Shown here piece by piece: positions 1 to 8,483 of a DNA stretch of 23,378 bases. Position numbers and translations under genes: made by a program. Origin of the DNA: a virus; IMG/VR virus record IMGVR_UViG_3300049825_000171, positions 1 to 23,378 of that record. One strand, given 5' to 3'. The notes beneath the pieces were generated by a model. The model saw only the letters and a program-made list of their open reading frames with translations. It did no database searches and was not told the DNA's origin. Numbering within the stretch: the stretch's first letter is position 1; the number at the start of each line of letters is the position of its first letter.

Positions 1-953
1 GCCCGGCGCATGGCTTCGACATTGGCGCGCGCGGTGTCCAGTATCTGCGCTTGTTGGCTTTTCAAATCGTCATTGCTGGTGAAGCCACTGGCTGAATAAG
101 ACGTGGGATCGCGTAGGGCTTTTTCGAGCGCAGTCTTATCGCCGGGATTCAGCACCCCGGTATTGATCATGCTTTCACCGCGCAAGGGCCATGTTGCCGC
201 CTGATAGGCGGACTGTAAATCGGCATTGGCCAAGGGGTTATGTCGGTCCATTTGCCCCATGGTGCCCAAAACCTTTTGGTACGCGGCCATCGAGCTTTCG
301 AGCTTTTGCAATTCGGCCTCGGCGTCGCTGATTTTCTTTTGATTGGCTTCGTAATTGGGATTTGCCAATCGCCATTCTTGAATTTGGTTGGCGCGGTCTT
401 GTTGCGCCATGGTGCGTTGCTCGCGATCATCTTGCCGCGCTTGAGAGACTTCGGCACGCGCATCGGCGCGGTTAGCCCGGTCATTCGCCTGTACTGAAAG
501 GCCATAATTCATTGCTTGAAACGGGTTTTGCTTCCATTGCCCCAGCATCTCTCGGGCTTTGCTTTCATCGCCGCCGGCCGCCCATAAAGCCTCTTGGACG
601 CCGTTGGGTAATTCGGGGTTACTGAGCTTGTATTGCGCTTGCTCCAGTCGCATCCGATTCAGGTCGTTGTCGGCGGTCATGTTTTGAATCTGCGCGTCGG
701 TCAGCCGGTTCTGGCGGTCGTCGTTAGCCATCTGACGCTCAAGCATTTGCTGGCGCATCGCCATCTCGCGCTGCTTCATCGCCCATTCGCGTTGCTTGTC
801 ATGGCCTTCGACGCCGGACAGTAAGCCCTGCCGAAAACCCTGGCCGAACCCTTGCAACGGGTTGTTGTTGCCCAGCATGTTGAGGCTGCCCATCAGCACC
901 CCCATCAGCGCGGGGTTATTCTGTAGTCCTTCAATATCCAGTAAGCCGTTCAT
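1..953 (-). CDS. Virion-associated coiled-coil protein, probable ejection protein (partial)
   Basis: This frame opens with ATG at 953 and stays open to the left edge, so 317 residues are visible and the C-terminus is missing. It begins MNGLLDIEGLQNNPAL. After a short Gly/Asn-rich segment, residues about 50-110 are rich in Gln, Arg, Met and Glu in a heptad-like pattern. A second Gln/Arg/Ala/Asp-rich helical stretch covers about 150-230. An AAAGGC ribosome site precedes the start, and the gap to the gene upstream is 9 bases. No enzyme motif is visible. It is the last visible gene of the structural block, where P22-type phages encode proteins injected with the DNA (gp7, gp20, gp16), so an internal virion or ejection role is inferred from position and helical composition. 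A tail protein is the alternative. The reading frame is secure; the function is not. Confidence 0.72.
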   Translation of the reverse strand, partial: MNGLLDIEGLQNNPALMGVLMGSLNMLGNNNPLQGFGQGFRQGLLSGVEGHDKQREWAMKQREMAMRQQMLERQMANDDRQNRLTDAQIQNMTADNDLNRMRLEQAQYKLSNPELPNGVQEALWAAGGDESKAREMLGQWKQNPFQAMNYGLSVQANDRANRADARAEVSQARQDDREQRTMAQQDRANQIQEWRLANPNYEANQKKISDAEAELQKLESSMAAYQKVLGTMGQMDRHNPLANADLQSAYQAATWPLRGESMINTGVLNPGDKTALEKALRDPTSYSASGFTSNDDLKSQQAQILDTARANVEAMRR

Positions 954-962
954 CTTGTGCCT

Positions 963-3854
963 TTATCGGTAAGGGTTAGGCAAATACGCGTTGGCTGCGT
1001 TGTAAACCGACGAGTTGTACGGGTTGATGCCGCCGACCGTTCCGCCGCCACCGCCGCTCGGTTGCTTGTTCATGTAGGCCGATAACAGGCTGCCCAAAAT
1101 GCCCGTCGCGCCGCCGATGTTGCCCCACAGCGAACCGTTTTGCACCGGGTTGACGTTGGTTGTCGTGCTGGTGTTGTTCGACCCTGCCGCCGCGTTGATC
1201 GTGTTCCCCAGTGCGCCGTTGAGCACGTTGTCATAGTTGAACGCGGTGTCGTAGTTCGATTTATCTTCACCCAACAGTTTGTCGGCATAGTTCATGTAAT
1301 CGTTGCCGACATCTTTCAGCTTGCTGGCGTCGGAATACACCGTGTTGGGAAGATCGGTCGCTGTGGTCGCCGCGTTGGTTCTGCGGTTCCAATCGCTGTT
1401 CCAGTAGTCAAACATCGTGCCCGCTCGATCCTTAGATACAGCGGTGTCATTGGCCGCATTGCTGGCCAGCGTACTGTTCCACGCATCGACGTTTTTGTTG
1501 GTGGCATTCGTCAACCGGGTCGCGTTGTCCGCCGCCGTGGTGTTCAGGATGCTGGCGTTGTCTTTGGCGTTGGTGTTGAGGGTGTCGAGGTTGTACTTGT
1601 TCCAATCGTTCCAGTCATTGACCGTGTTGCGGTTGGCGGTGGTATCGCGCGCGGCGTTGTTTTCGGAATTGGTGTTGTACGCGTCTGCGTTCCATTGGTC
1701 GTTGTCCTGCTTCAGGGTCGCGTTGCTGCTTAATGCGCCATTCCAATCATCCGCAAACTTGGTGTTGACGTCTTGCGTCCGGTCCGCGTTTTTGTTCGAG
1801 ATGTCGGTCAGGTTGCCCGCGTTCCACTGACGGTTGTCTTGCAGCAGGTCCGCGTTTTTGTTGATGCCCGTGTTCCATGTGTTTGTGTACGTTTTGCTGG
1901 CATCGTAAAGGTTGCCGGAATCCTGCAGGTAGGCAGTGTTCCGCGCGTCGGTATTCACCTTGCTAGCGTCCTGCAGGCGTCGGGTGTTGTTCTCGAGCGT
2001 GTCGTTCCAGAACCCGGCGTTTGTCTTGCTGGCGTCGTTCGCGTACTCGGTATTTTTCAGCCCGATGTTGTTGCCTTCGCTGGCGTTGAATTTTGACACG
2101 TCGGTGAGGTTGTTGGCGTTGACTTCGGAGGCTCTCGAGTACAAATCCGCGTTGCGTACCAAATCCTGTTGCTCGATGTTCTGGTTCTGCTTCAGCACGT
2201 CCAACGCGCGCGCCAAACGTGCCTCTTCCAACTGCTGTTGGTTTTGGTAATCCGTCATGCGCAGACCGCCCACGGTACGGCCCAACTCATTGGCATACTG
2301 GCGATTGTTCTCGGCCTGCGCAGCAGCCCAGGCTGTCCCGCCAAACGCGCCCGAGCGCGCCATCATCGCATCGGTCGAATTTTGAATGTTGTTGTTGAAA
2401 TTCCGCGCCACGTCCGCCGTGGTGTAATCGATCACGCTTTGCAAATACGGGTTGTTCATCCCCGCGTACTTGTTCGCGTCGTTGAACGAGATCGCGCCGG
2501 TAGTCTTGCCTGCGTAGGGGTTGGCACCCGCATCCATCAGGCTGGCATTCGCCATCGTCTGCCCGTTGAACTGCGCCGGGGTCATCATCCGCAGGGTGTT
2601 CGGGTCGAGCTGCGCCGCCGTCATCTGCGCCACCTGGGTCGGCGTGACCGTCGCCTGTTTATACAGGCTAGGATCGATCTGCGTGTCAGCACTGGTGTAC
2701 GCGGTCGCTTTGCCTGGGTCGGCCTTGATCAGATCGTTCAGGTTGATCTGCGCGCCGTCTGACGTTTTGATGTCAGAGTGAGCGGCGGTCGTCGGCTTGA
2801 ACTTGTCCATGTCGAACGTTTGATAGTCCGACAGGTACGGGTTGACCGTGTACGCAGTCGACGCGGCCAGTTTCGTCGGATCGACGTTGGTGGCGGTGGG
2901 CAGGTAAGGGTTATCGGGGATGCCGCCGTTTTTCGCGTAATTCGTCAGCAGGTCGCGGATGGGCGCGTTGCGATCACCACCGGCAATACCCTTGGCCGCC
3001 TCAGCCGCAATCGCGTCGTTTGCTGCGATGTTTTCCTTCGACATGGGGGAAAATGTCGTTGGCAAAATGTTTTGTGCCGCCCAACCCGGTAAATCATTGG
3101 GATCGGTGGGCATGGTTGGCGTCGGTTTCGAGGGGTCTGCTGAAGTTCCGGCAGGTTTTTGTGACTTATAGGCAGGGTCAAGTTGCTGCATGAACTTGTC
3201 CATCGCCGTGGCTTTGTCCGGGATGCCGGATTGTCGCCACCACTCGACAAATCGACGCTGTCCGGCCTCGTTCAACCCACCGTCAGGGTTCTGGAAAAGT
3301 GACGCCAGATTTTTTGAGTAGTAATCCTGCGCGTAGGTGTCGATGTTGTCGGCGCCATATTCGCCGGATCGGTAGGCGTCGTACCCGGCACTCGTCAGTT
3401 GAGGGTTGCCGACCGCGTCAAGGTACGCGTTTTGGCCGTTGGTTTCGGCGATCCACCGGGGGTCGACCAGCTTGGAATCACCGCTGCCCTGATACAGGTT
3501 AGCCGCGATCTTGAGCAGGTTGTCCGGGAAAGCGGTCCAGTCGATAGGCTTGTCTTTTGCCGCCGAGTTCAAGACATCCGCGCCCCACTTGTAATAGTCG
3601 GTGCCTTTCAGCAACTTGTCTTTGAAAATGCCTTTGGCGAATTTGAGATCAGACGCACCCAGCATGCGCAGCGTGTCCGTGTCGCCGGCTTTCACTTTAT
3701 CCAACAAACCCGCGCGGTAGGTGTCGAGAACGCCACCGTTCAAACCATTGATGGCTTTGATCTCGTCGGATGACAGGACCTTATCCTGTAGCGCCTGGTT
3801 CAGGGTGTCCTGGGCGAGTTGTACTTTTTCAGCTTTTGTCTTTTTCTTAGCCAT
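963..3854 (-). CDS. Large repeat-bearing virion protein, probable DNA-ejection protein
   Basis: A 963-residue protein with three parts. Residues 1-about 240 start with a basic segment (MAKKKTKAEK) and are largely helical. Residues about 240-545 are Pro/Thr/Asn-rich and contain NPYLQSVIDY at 468 followed by ARSGAFGGTAWAAA near 499. I associate an AFGG segment of this kind, within a helical context, with podovirus internal or tail proteins, but this is from memory. Residues 568-842 are 25 uninterrupted 11-residue repeats rich in Asn, Asp and Ala. The tail (about 905-963) is Gly-rich and hydrophobic and ends NPYR. It lies 3 bases after the 217-residue gene and 9 bases before the next one, inside the probable ejection-protein group. 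Length and helical repeats suit a tube-forming or injected protein; a tail-fiber role is the alternative. No catalytic motif is visible. Confidence 0.8.
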   Translation of the reverse strand: MAKKKTKAEKVQLAQDTLNQALQDKVLSSDEIKAINGLNGGVLDTYRAGLLDKVKAGDTDTLRMLGASDLKFAKGIFKDKLLKGTDYYKWGADVLNSAAKDKPIDWTAFPDNLLKIAANLYQGSGDSKLVDPRWIAETNGQNAYLDAVGNPQLTSAGYDAYRSGEYGADNIDTYAQDYYSKNLASLFQNPDGGLNEAGQRRFVEWWRQSGIPDKATAMDKFMQQLDPAYKSQKPAGTSADPSKPTPTMPTDPNDLPGWAAQNILPTTFSPMSKENIAANDAIAAEAAKGIAGGDRNAPIRDLLTNYAKNGGIPDNPYLPTATNVDPTKLAASTAYTVNPYLSDYQTFDMDKFKPTTAAHSDIKTSDGAQINLNDLIKADPGKATAYTSADTQIDPSLYKQATVTPTQVAQMTAAQLDPNTLRMMTPAQFNGQTMANASLMDAGANPYAGKTTGAISFNDANKYAGMNNPYLQSVIDYTTADVARNFNNNIQNSTDAMMARSGAFGGTAWAAAQAENNRQYANELGRTVGGLRMTDYQNQQQLEEARLARALDVLKQNQNIEQQDLVRNADLYSRASEVNANNLTDVSKFNASEGNNIGLKNTEYANDASKTNAGFWNDTLENNTRRLQDASKVNTDARNTAYLQDSGNLYDASKTYTNTWNTGINKNADLLQDNRQWNAGNLTDISNKNADRTQDVNTKFADDWNGALSSNATLKQDNDQWNADAYNTNSENNAARDTTANRNTVNDWNDWNKYNLDTLNTNAKDNASILNTTAADNATRLTNATNKNVDAWNSTLASNAANDTAVSKDRAGTMFDYWNSDWNRRTNAATTATDLPNTVYSDASKLKDVGNDYMNYADKLLGEDKSNYDTAFNYDNVLNGALGNTINAAAGSNNTSTTTNVNPVQNGSLWGNIGGATGILGSLLSAYMNKQPSGGGGGTVGGINPYNSSVYNAANAYLPNPYR
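1329..2153 (-). repeat. Array of 25 in-frame 11-residue (33-bp) repeats
   Basis: Within the 963-residue protein, residues 568-842 divide into 25 units of exactly 11 residues with no insertion or deletion. Example units are NADLYSRASEV, NANNLTDVSKF, NTRRLQDASKV, NADLLQDNRQW and NATRLTNATNK. The approximate consensus is N-A/T-x-x-L/W-x-D/N-x-S/N-x-x: Asn is at position 1 in most units, a hydrophobic or aromatic residue is often at 5, and Asp or Asn often at 7. Units just before (546-567) and after (843-864) fit the register more loosely. The DNA repeats are diverged, so conservation is at the protein level. Eleven-residue periodicity is known from hendecad coiled coils and LEA-type proteins. 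Confidence 0.85.
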
Positions 3855-3857
3855 GGC

Positions 3858-4511
3858 TTACCCCAACAGTCCTTTCAGCGCGCGTGGTGCGTAGTACCGG
3901 TCGATGATGTTCGGCTGCTCTTCGGTGTTTTTTTGCGCCAACTGCGCCGCCACCGATTGATTGAAAGGCGTGTCGTTGATCTGGTAGGGCTTGTCGGTCA
4001 TGTATTTGCGCAAGCCCCGGTTGTCTTTTTTCCACTGGCCGAATTGCGCAGGGTTCAGCGTCCGCGCTGTGTAACCGGGGTCGCTGTCCATGTTCTGCAT
4101 GTAACGCCCGTACTCGGCATGGCCCAACGGGATCGGCAACGCCTCACCGGGTTTGGCCGTCAGCGGGTTGATCGGGTGAAATTTGCGGTCAACGAACTGC
4201 TGCGGGTCCGGGTTCTGCGCGCGACCTGGGCGCGAGAACTTGAAATCGTCCCATGGGCGCTCGGCGGGTTTCGCTTCGTCCTGCACGGCCTGCGCCATCG
4301 ACTGGAAGAACCCTTGATACGGCTGATAGGGTTTATTGCTGATGTTGTACTGCCGCTCGACCTGAGCCTTCAGATAAGGCAAAAGCCAATCGGCGACTTG
4401 GTTTTGTTGGGTTTGCGTGGAGGGGTCGGGTTGCTGGTTGCCGCCAAGCAGTCCCCCTGCGATTGGGCCGGCCGCGCTCAGAATGGGGCCTAAAAACTCC
4501 ATGAAGCTCAT
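3858..4511 (-). CDS. Virion protein with hydrophobic N-terminus, gp7/gp14-like position
   Basis: A 217-residue protein beginning MSFMEFLGPILSAAGPIAGG. Residues 7-24 form an Ala/Gly-rich hydrophobic stretch, as seen at the N-terminus of several phage internal proteins. The rest is polar with many Pro, Gln and Tyr residues and no recognisable enzyme motif. The start is well supported: GGGAGG lies 7 bases upstream of the ATG. It sits between the fiber-like gene and the repeat protein, where P22 has gp14 and gp7; P22 gp7 is of similar length (about 229 residues). I recognise no family. The structural or ejection role rests on context, with membrane interaction during DNA delivery as a possible use of the hydrophobic segment. 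Confidence 0.72.
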   Translation of the reverse strand: MSFMEFLGPILSAAGPIAGGLLGGNQQPDPSTQTQQNQVADWLLPYLKAQVERQYNISNKPYQPYQGFFQSMAQAVQDEAKPAERPWDDFKFSRPGRAQNPDPQQFVDRKFHPINPLTAKPGEALPIPLGHAEYGRYMQNMDSDPGYTARTLNPAQFGQWKKDNRGLRKYMTDKPYQINDTPFNQSVAAQLAQKNTEEQPNIIDRYYAPRALKGLLG

Positions 4512-4540
4512 TGTTCTGCCTCCCGACAGTGTGTGATTTG

Positions 4541-4936
4541 TTAGATTTGGCCGATAACGGCGTAATTGCTACCGTCCGAAATCACCATTCGCATCCCGCG
4601 CGATGTCGTGAATGCCAGGGTCGCGCCGCCGTCAATGGTGCCACCTGCGGTTGCAATCGTGACCGCGTTGGCGTCGGTGGTAACCTTTTTTACGATAAAG
4701 ATCTTGAACGGCACAGCAGATGCGGCCGGCAGGGTGACGGTGACGCCACCACTGGTCGTTGTGACCAGTAGGCAGTGATCAGACTTGCCGACAGAATAAG
4801 CCGCGCTAATGCTCTTCGTTGAGAATAAGAAACCATCCGATATACCGTTGATTGATGAAACCAGGCGGGCCAAAAGCTTTTCGAGCTGTAGGTCCGCGAA
4901 CTTGTAAAGGCCACCGATCTTGGTGAACTCGGTCAT
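4541..4936 (-). CDS. Beta-rich fiber/needle-position protein
   Basis: A 131-residue protein starting MTEFTKIGGLYKFADLQLEK. I chose ATG 4936 because it overlaps the previous stop as ATGA; a longer frame from 5017 lies inside the upstream gene. Residues 10-35 form a short amphipathic helix. Residues about 45-131 show alternating strands with TTTSGGVTVTLPAA, KIFIVKKVTTDANAVTI and a closing SDGSNYAVIG. This pattern resembles the small beta domain found in many phage tail-fiber and virion-surface proteins. It sits directly after the gp10-like hub, where P22 encodes the tail needle gp26, but it lacks the long coiled coil of gp26. A fiber or head-tail decoration role is inferred. Confidence 0.72.
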   Translation of the reverse strand: MTEFTKIGGLYKFADLQLEKLLARLVSSINGISDGFLFSTKSISAAYSVGKSDHCLLVTTTSGGVTVTLPAASAVPFKIFIVKKVTTDANAVTIATAGGTIDGGATLAFTTSRGMRMVISDGSNYAVIGQI

Positions 4937-6366
4937 TCGACACCCTGCTTGGTCAGGTCCGGCTTGAAGCCTGTGATCTCGCACTCTCCGTAGGTTGCGA
5001 TCTTGATCCTGTGCCACCGTGCCGCGCTGAGAAAGTCAAAACGCTTGCGAGAGTCGATGCCCACCGTGCCGTCTTCGACAATAGCGTCCTGCAAGTGATT
5101 GCGCCCGTAATAGCCCAGCAGTGCGTCAACCGGCGCCGTCAAGAATCCTGGCGTCACCCGGCGCAGCAAGCTGAATCGGTCGACGTCGCCGATGTCGCCG
5201 GTTGTGATGCTGCAAAAGCCGGGCGTGCCGTCCATCGTCGCCACGACGTGGTTGTCGTTGGCAATGGTGATAAACGGGTTCTTGGTCGACGACCACAACG
5301 CCGAGCCGTAAGTCTCATTCGGCGCGTCGGCGTAGAACGTCAGCAGCTTGGCCATGTCGTTGTAGGTCAACTCGGCCTCGTAGCGGAGCGCATCTTCCGC
5401 GATCTTCGACCCCGCGCCCCAGAGGTTGCTGCGGTAGTTGTAGCAAAGGTACTTGTCGGGCTTGCCGGACAGCGTGTTGTCGAGCGTCACGTACCAGAAG
5501 AAAACGCGAAAATTCTCGGGGTCGTGCCGCACGATCATGCGATTCAGGTACACCGGGAAACTCTCGGCGCGCCAGGTTTCGCGCACCCCGTCACCGATGG
5601 ACTGCGGTAGCGACGAACCGTCGTATCGCCAAAAATCATTACCCGATGACCACACCAGCGCGCCGCCGATGTTGCACACGCCGTCGGGCGAGGCGCAGCC
5701 TATCGTCGGAGAAATGAGGCGGATATCCCAGATGACGGGAGGACCTACAAAACGCGCGTGGTAGCACGATTCCTTTTTGAAAAACACCAGATCATCACCG
5801 AGTCGGTGGATAGCGGTGATTTCGCCTGGGGTGTCGAACAGACGGCCGTTCGCGCACTGGGTCGCCACCGACGGTGCCCACTGCGTGTGATCGTAGATCC
5901 CCGAGCAGTACCAGCCATCCGGCACGGCGCTGCCGTTGTTGTAATTGCCCAGCATCACGAAGCCCATGCACACCGCCATCACTTTGGCCTTGGGTGCGCC
6001 GGAAATCGTGGAAAACGTGGTGCTGGTCGATACCTGCAAGTTGATGTCAGGCCGCACGGCCAGCGAGGCGTCACCAAACTGGGCAAACTGCCACTTGTCG
6101 TTGACGTTGCTGGCGTAGGTGCCGCGACTGGTCCAGGCACCTGAAACCAACTCCTGAATGCTGGTGTCCTGGCCGGCAAACAGTCGGGTCGTGCCGTCCA
6201 GCTTCATGCCCATGTAAAGGCCTCGGCACTGACCTGGCAGGGCCGATGTTCTCGGGGTGTCCTCGTTCATCGCCTCGTAGCCACGCACGGTGGGCACGTA
6301 GTCATCGCACTGGGTCAGCACGTCGGGCGTGGTCGGATCGAGATCAGGCGCAAAGCGGAGCATCAA
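4933..6366 (-). CDS. P22 gp10-like tail hub / packaged-DNA stabilisation protein
   Basis: A 477-residue protein, close to P22 gp10 (about 472). It begins MMLRFAPDLDPTTPDVLTQC. The body is beta-rich with repeated aromatic-Gly/Asp motifs (GLYMGMKLDGTTRLFAG, DDLVFFKKESCYHARF, ALVWSSGNDFWRYDG, KYLCYNYRSNLWG), as expected for a beta-propeller-like hub. In P22, gp10 binds the gp4 ring under the portal and closes the tail channel so packaged DNA stays in. Its place supports this: it follows the gp4-like adaptor with an ATGA overlap and precedes the fiber-like gene with another. Two adjacent ATG codons are present; the first (6366) is in the overlap. The sequence is diverged, so the assignment rests on size, fold pattern and order. 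Confidence 0.75.
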   Translation of the reverse strand: MMLRFAPDLDPTTPDVLTQCDDYVPTVRGYEAMNEDTPRTSALPGQCRGLYMGMKLDGTTRLFAGQDTSIQELVSGAWTSRGTYASNVNDKWQFAQFGDASLAVRPDINLQVSTSTTFSTISGAPKAKVMAVCMGFVMLGNYNNGSAVPDGWYCSGIYDHTQWAPSVATQCANGRLFDTPGEITAIHRLGDDLVFFKKESCYHARFVGPPVIWDIRLISPTIGCASPDGVCNIGGALVWSSGNDFWRYDGSSLPQSIGDGVRETWRAESFPVYLNRMIVRHDPENFRVFFWYVTLDNTLSGKPDKYLCYNYRSNLWGAGSKIAEDALRYEAELTYNDMAKLLTFYADAPNETYGSALWSSTKNPFITIANDNHVVATMDGTPGFCSITTGDIGDVDRFSLLRRVTPGFLTAPVDALLGYYGRNHLQDAIVEDGTVGIDSRKRFDFLSAARWHRIKIATYGECEITGFKPDLTKQGVE

Positions 6367-7007
6367 TACCCCCGCAGGATGTTGAACCGGCCAGGCGCCA
6401 CCAGTGCAGAATCGACCGGCGACAGTGTCGCGTTGCGTATTTTTTGGTCAGATGAGATCAGGGCCTCGACTTTGCTCCCAGCCAGGGCGCTGTGCATCTG
6501 CATCATGTCCTGATCTCGCGTGAAAACACCCACCTCCGCCAGGACCATGTCCATGTAAACATCGGGGTGGTTGGTCAGCAGCCAGTTCGAGCCATCGTTA
6601 GCGATGTCCCACTTTTTGAACCAGTGCGCATTAAGCGTGTACACCGCATTGGCGGCGATCTCGAATTCGATGGTCTGCCCGACGCGATACACGCGCGGGA
6701 TGCCCTTTAAATTGGTGACCACGTTACCATCGATGACCGACACCGGCATGGGCGCCAGCTCGATGGCCGGGCCGTTGACGACAAGCTGCAAGTTGATCAT
6801 CTGCAAGAAGCCCGCCGGCAGGTCGACGAATCGACTACCTTCGACCGTTGACAGGGTCGTGCGCTGTTCTTGCGACAGCAGTCGCAATTTGCGGTTGATT
6901 GCCGACTCCGCGCGCGTCACCAGCGTGTCGATCACCGTCGACAGGTCGGATCGGTGCGCAAAATCAAGCACCGAGGTTTTGAGTTCAGCGTAGGTGCTGA
7001 TGCTCAT
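6363..7007 (-). CDS. Portal-tail adaptor protein (P22 gp4 / SU10 adaptor type)
   Basis: A 214-residue head-completion protein. Residues 1-45 (MSISTYAELKTSVLDFAHRS, then an AESAINRKLRLL segment) match the N-terminal helices of the phage adaptor family that forms a 12-fold ring under the portal. The middle (about 55-120) is beta-rich with FVDLPAGFLQMINLQLV and IPRVYRVGQTIEFE. The C-terminal part is helical (VYMDMVLAEVGVFTRDQD). I prefer ATG 7007 because it forms a TGATG overlap with the stop of the small gene upstream; a GTG at 7010 would add one residue. In this phage type the protein seals the portal after packaging and receives the gp10 hub, which is the next gene. Confidence 0.85.
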   Translation of the reverse strand: MSISTYAELKTSVLDFAHRSDLSTVIDTLVTRAESAINRKLRLLSQEQRTTLSTVEGSRFVDLPAGFLQMINLQLVVNGPAIELAPMPVSVIDGNVVTNLKGIPRVYRVGQTIEFEIAANAVYTLNAHWFKKWDIANDGSNWLLTNHPDVYMDMVLAEVGVFTRDQDMMQMHSALAGSKVEALISSDQKIRNATLSPVDSALVAPGRFNILRGY

Positions 7008-7180
7008 CACTCAGCCTCGGCTTTGGCCTTGGATTTGGTTTTTGCGGGTTCTGGGTCCGCCAGGCCTTTGTAGCCGCTGGAGCGCATGACGGCCTCCTCG
7101 TCGGCGTCGTAGACGACAACGGTGGCGTCGAGATCTTCCCAGCCCTTGAGGTATAAGCTTTTGGGGTATTCTTGATGCAT
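7007..7180 (-). CDS. Small protein between coat and adaptor genes
   Basis: A 57-residue frame starting MHQEYPKSLYLKGWEDLDAT and ending with a Lys/Ala/Glu-rich tail (KTKSKAKAEAE). The start is decided by the ribosome site: GGGAG lies 6 bases before ATG 7180, whereas the in-frame ATG at 7186 abuts it. The stop shares a base with the adaptor start (TGATG), so the two are probably translationally coupled. Many phages carry a short protein of this kind, opening with a YPK-type segment and a V-x-D-A-D/E motif, in the same place; its role is not established to my knowledge. No domain can be assigned. Position and a good ribosome site make it a convincing gene despite its length. Confidence 0.8.
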   Translation of the reverse strand: MHQEYPKSLYLKGWEDLDATVVVYDADEEAVMRSSGYKGLADPEPAKTKSKAKAEAE

Positions 7181-7203
7181 TGACATCTCCCGATGTGAAT
7201 GAA

Positions 7204-7225
7204 GGGGCGGCCGTTAAGCCACCCC
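7204..7225 (-). terminator. Hairpin after coat gene, possible weak terminator
   Basis: Read on the minus strand this is GGGGTGGC, loop TTAACG, GCCGCCCC: an 8-bp GC-rich stem with one U-G pair, 13 bases after the coat stop codon. TTCATTC follows rather than a T-run, so termination would be partial at best. It could equally be a 3' stabiliser that lets coat mRNA outnumber the downstream tail genes. Confidence 0.45.
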
Positions 7226-7237
7226 CGGGATCGACGA

Positions 7238-8431
7238 TTAGCCGTCGGCGTGCAGACGGCAAGCCAACTGCGGTCTGATGGTTTTGTAACCGTACAAAAC
7301 GTCGAGACGGGTCGGGAATTTGTCGTTGTTGATGTCGTACTGGCGAACAATACGCATCGAGATACCGTCCATCACTTCGCGCGCGGCGAAGTCGACGCCT
7401 TTTGGCATCACCAAATCCGCCGTCGCAAACGCGAAAGCCTCTTTGTGGAACAGCATTGAGCTGGTCAGCAGTTCGGATGCGCCGGCACCGACTTTGACGA
7501 CTGCACCACCGTTGGTGGGCGATGCCGCCACGTTTTGAGCCGCGCCGGAGGTCACGATAGCCGGGCTGATCGCAAGGTTGCCCGCGCCGCCTGCGTAGTC
7601 TGCGGTCACAACGAACTGCTGCAAGCTGCCAGTGTCGGCTTTGCTCTCAGGATGGGCCGCGTTACAACCTGCGAAGGTGACGATGTCGCCTTTCTTGAAG
7701 GTCGTCGCACCCGTGGCCACCGTGACGGTTGAACCGGTTTGGTTCGCGCCGTTGACGGTGTAGGTGGTGGCTTTGGCGGCCGTACCGGTCAAGTGGTTAG
7801 CCAGCAGGGTGTTTTCGTAGAAGTCGAAACCGGCGGTTTTGCCCATCGCACCTTCGCGGTATTGTTTCGCCAGCGCCGAGCTGTCTTGGAACAAGCCTTT
7901 CAACGCGTCAACGATTTTCGCCGTGTGGTACGGCGTCAGCAACGCGGCACGGTTGTTATCCTGCGGAGTCAGCGACTCGTTCAGCTTCTGACGAGCTTGC
8001 ATGATGTTCAAGAACGAAATAACCTGGGCGTCGTTGTCGACGATTTGGTACACGTCTTTGTACATGCTCAACGCGTCGGCCTCGATGTTGGCCGCCAAAA
8101 CGCTCATGGCGGGTTCCAAAATGCGAGAGCTGAAGTCGTCCAGGGACAAGGTCAGGTCCACGCTGGTAAAGTTCAAATCGACACCTTTCTGAGTGCCCAC
8201 TTGCAACGTGGTCGAGGTCTCGGTGGTGTCCTGCGCGGATAGGGTCGCGCCGGTACGCACGGTGTACTGGTTCGGCAAGCGGATTTTCAGTGTATCGCCG
8301 ATTTTCGCGCCGGATTTGGCGAACGAGTCGTCATATTGACGCTCGATATTGCCGATGAAATTCAGCTTTTGGTGCAGGATTCGCAGTGCTTCGCGAGTCA
8401 CTGCGGTGGGGGTAAGTAAAGTATTAGGCAT
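7238..8431 (-). CDS. Major capsid protein, P22 coat (gp5) type
   Basis: A 397-residue coat protein. The N-terminus (MPNTLLTPTAVTREALRILH, then RQYDDSFAKSGAKIGDTLKI and LPNQYTVRTGATLSAQDTTE) is the signature of the P22 coat family, an HK97-fold shell protein. Residues about 222-318 are Gly/Thr/Val-rich beta sequence and probably form the inserted I-domain, the telokin-like domain of P22 gp5. The C-terminus returns to the shell domain (DFAAREVMDGISMRIVRQYD). GAGGA lies 8 bases before the ATG, and a hairpin leader shared with the scaffold gene lies 23 bases upstream. The scaffold gene precedes it, as in P22. It is about 33 residues shorter than P22 gp5 (430). Confidence 0.95.
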   Translation of the reverse strand: MPNTLLTPTAVTREALRILHQKLNFIGNIERQYDDSFAKSGAKIGDTLKIRLPNQYTVRTGATLSAQDTTETSTTLQVGTQKGVDLNFTSVDLTLSLDDFSSRILEPAMSVLAANIEADALSMYKDVYQIVDNDAQVISFLNIMQARQKLNESLTPQDNNRAALLTPYHTAKIVDALKGLFQDSSALAKQYREGAMGKTAGFDFYENTLLANHLTGTAAKATTYTVNGANQTGSTVTVATGATTFKKGDIVTFAGCNAAHPESKADTGSLQQFVVTADYAGGAGNLAISPAIVTSGAAQNVAASPTNGGAVVKVGAGASELLTSSMLFHKEAFAFATADLVMPKGVDFAAREVMDGISMRIVRQYDINNDKFPTRLDVLYGYKTIRPQLACRLHADG

Positions 8432-8454
8432 CTGTTAGATCCTCAAAAGGAACA

Positions 8455-8472
8455 TGCCGTCATCACGACGGG
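8455..8472 (-). promoter_or_regulatory. 5' leader hairpin of coat gene (copy 2 of duplicated element)
   Basis: On the minus strand this reads CCCGTCGTGATGACGGCA: stem CCGTC/GACGG, loop GTGAT. The same 18 bases occur at 9380-9397 before the scaffold gene, and in both places exactly 23 bases separate the element from the ATG. This copy follows the scaffold stop (8484-8486). Likely roles are mRNA stabilisation, processing, or enhanced translation of the two most heavily made assembly proteins. Confidence 0.6.
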
Positions 8473-8483
8473 ATTCACGGGGC

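Noticed and set aside
167-505. A 112-codon minus-strand frame near the left edge
   Set aside because: It is a frame-shifted reading of the edge-truncated coiled-coil gene (1-953), whose own frame is open throughout and has the better start.
1140-2762. Long plus-strand frames rich in Val and Arg opposite the repeat protein
   Set aside because: They are antisense shadows of the 33-bp repeats: same period, no ribosome sites, and they oppose a convincing 963-residue gene.
6985-7350. Minus-strand frames of 121 and 83 codons between adaptor and coat genes
   Set aside because: They overlap the coat gene end and have shadow-like composition; the 57-residue frame at 7007-7180 has a well-placed ribosome site and a coupled stop.
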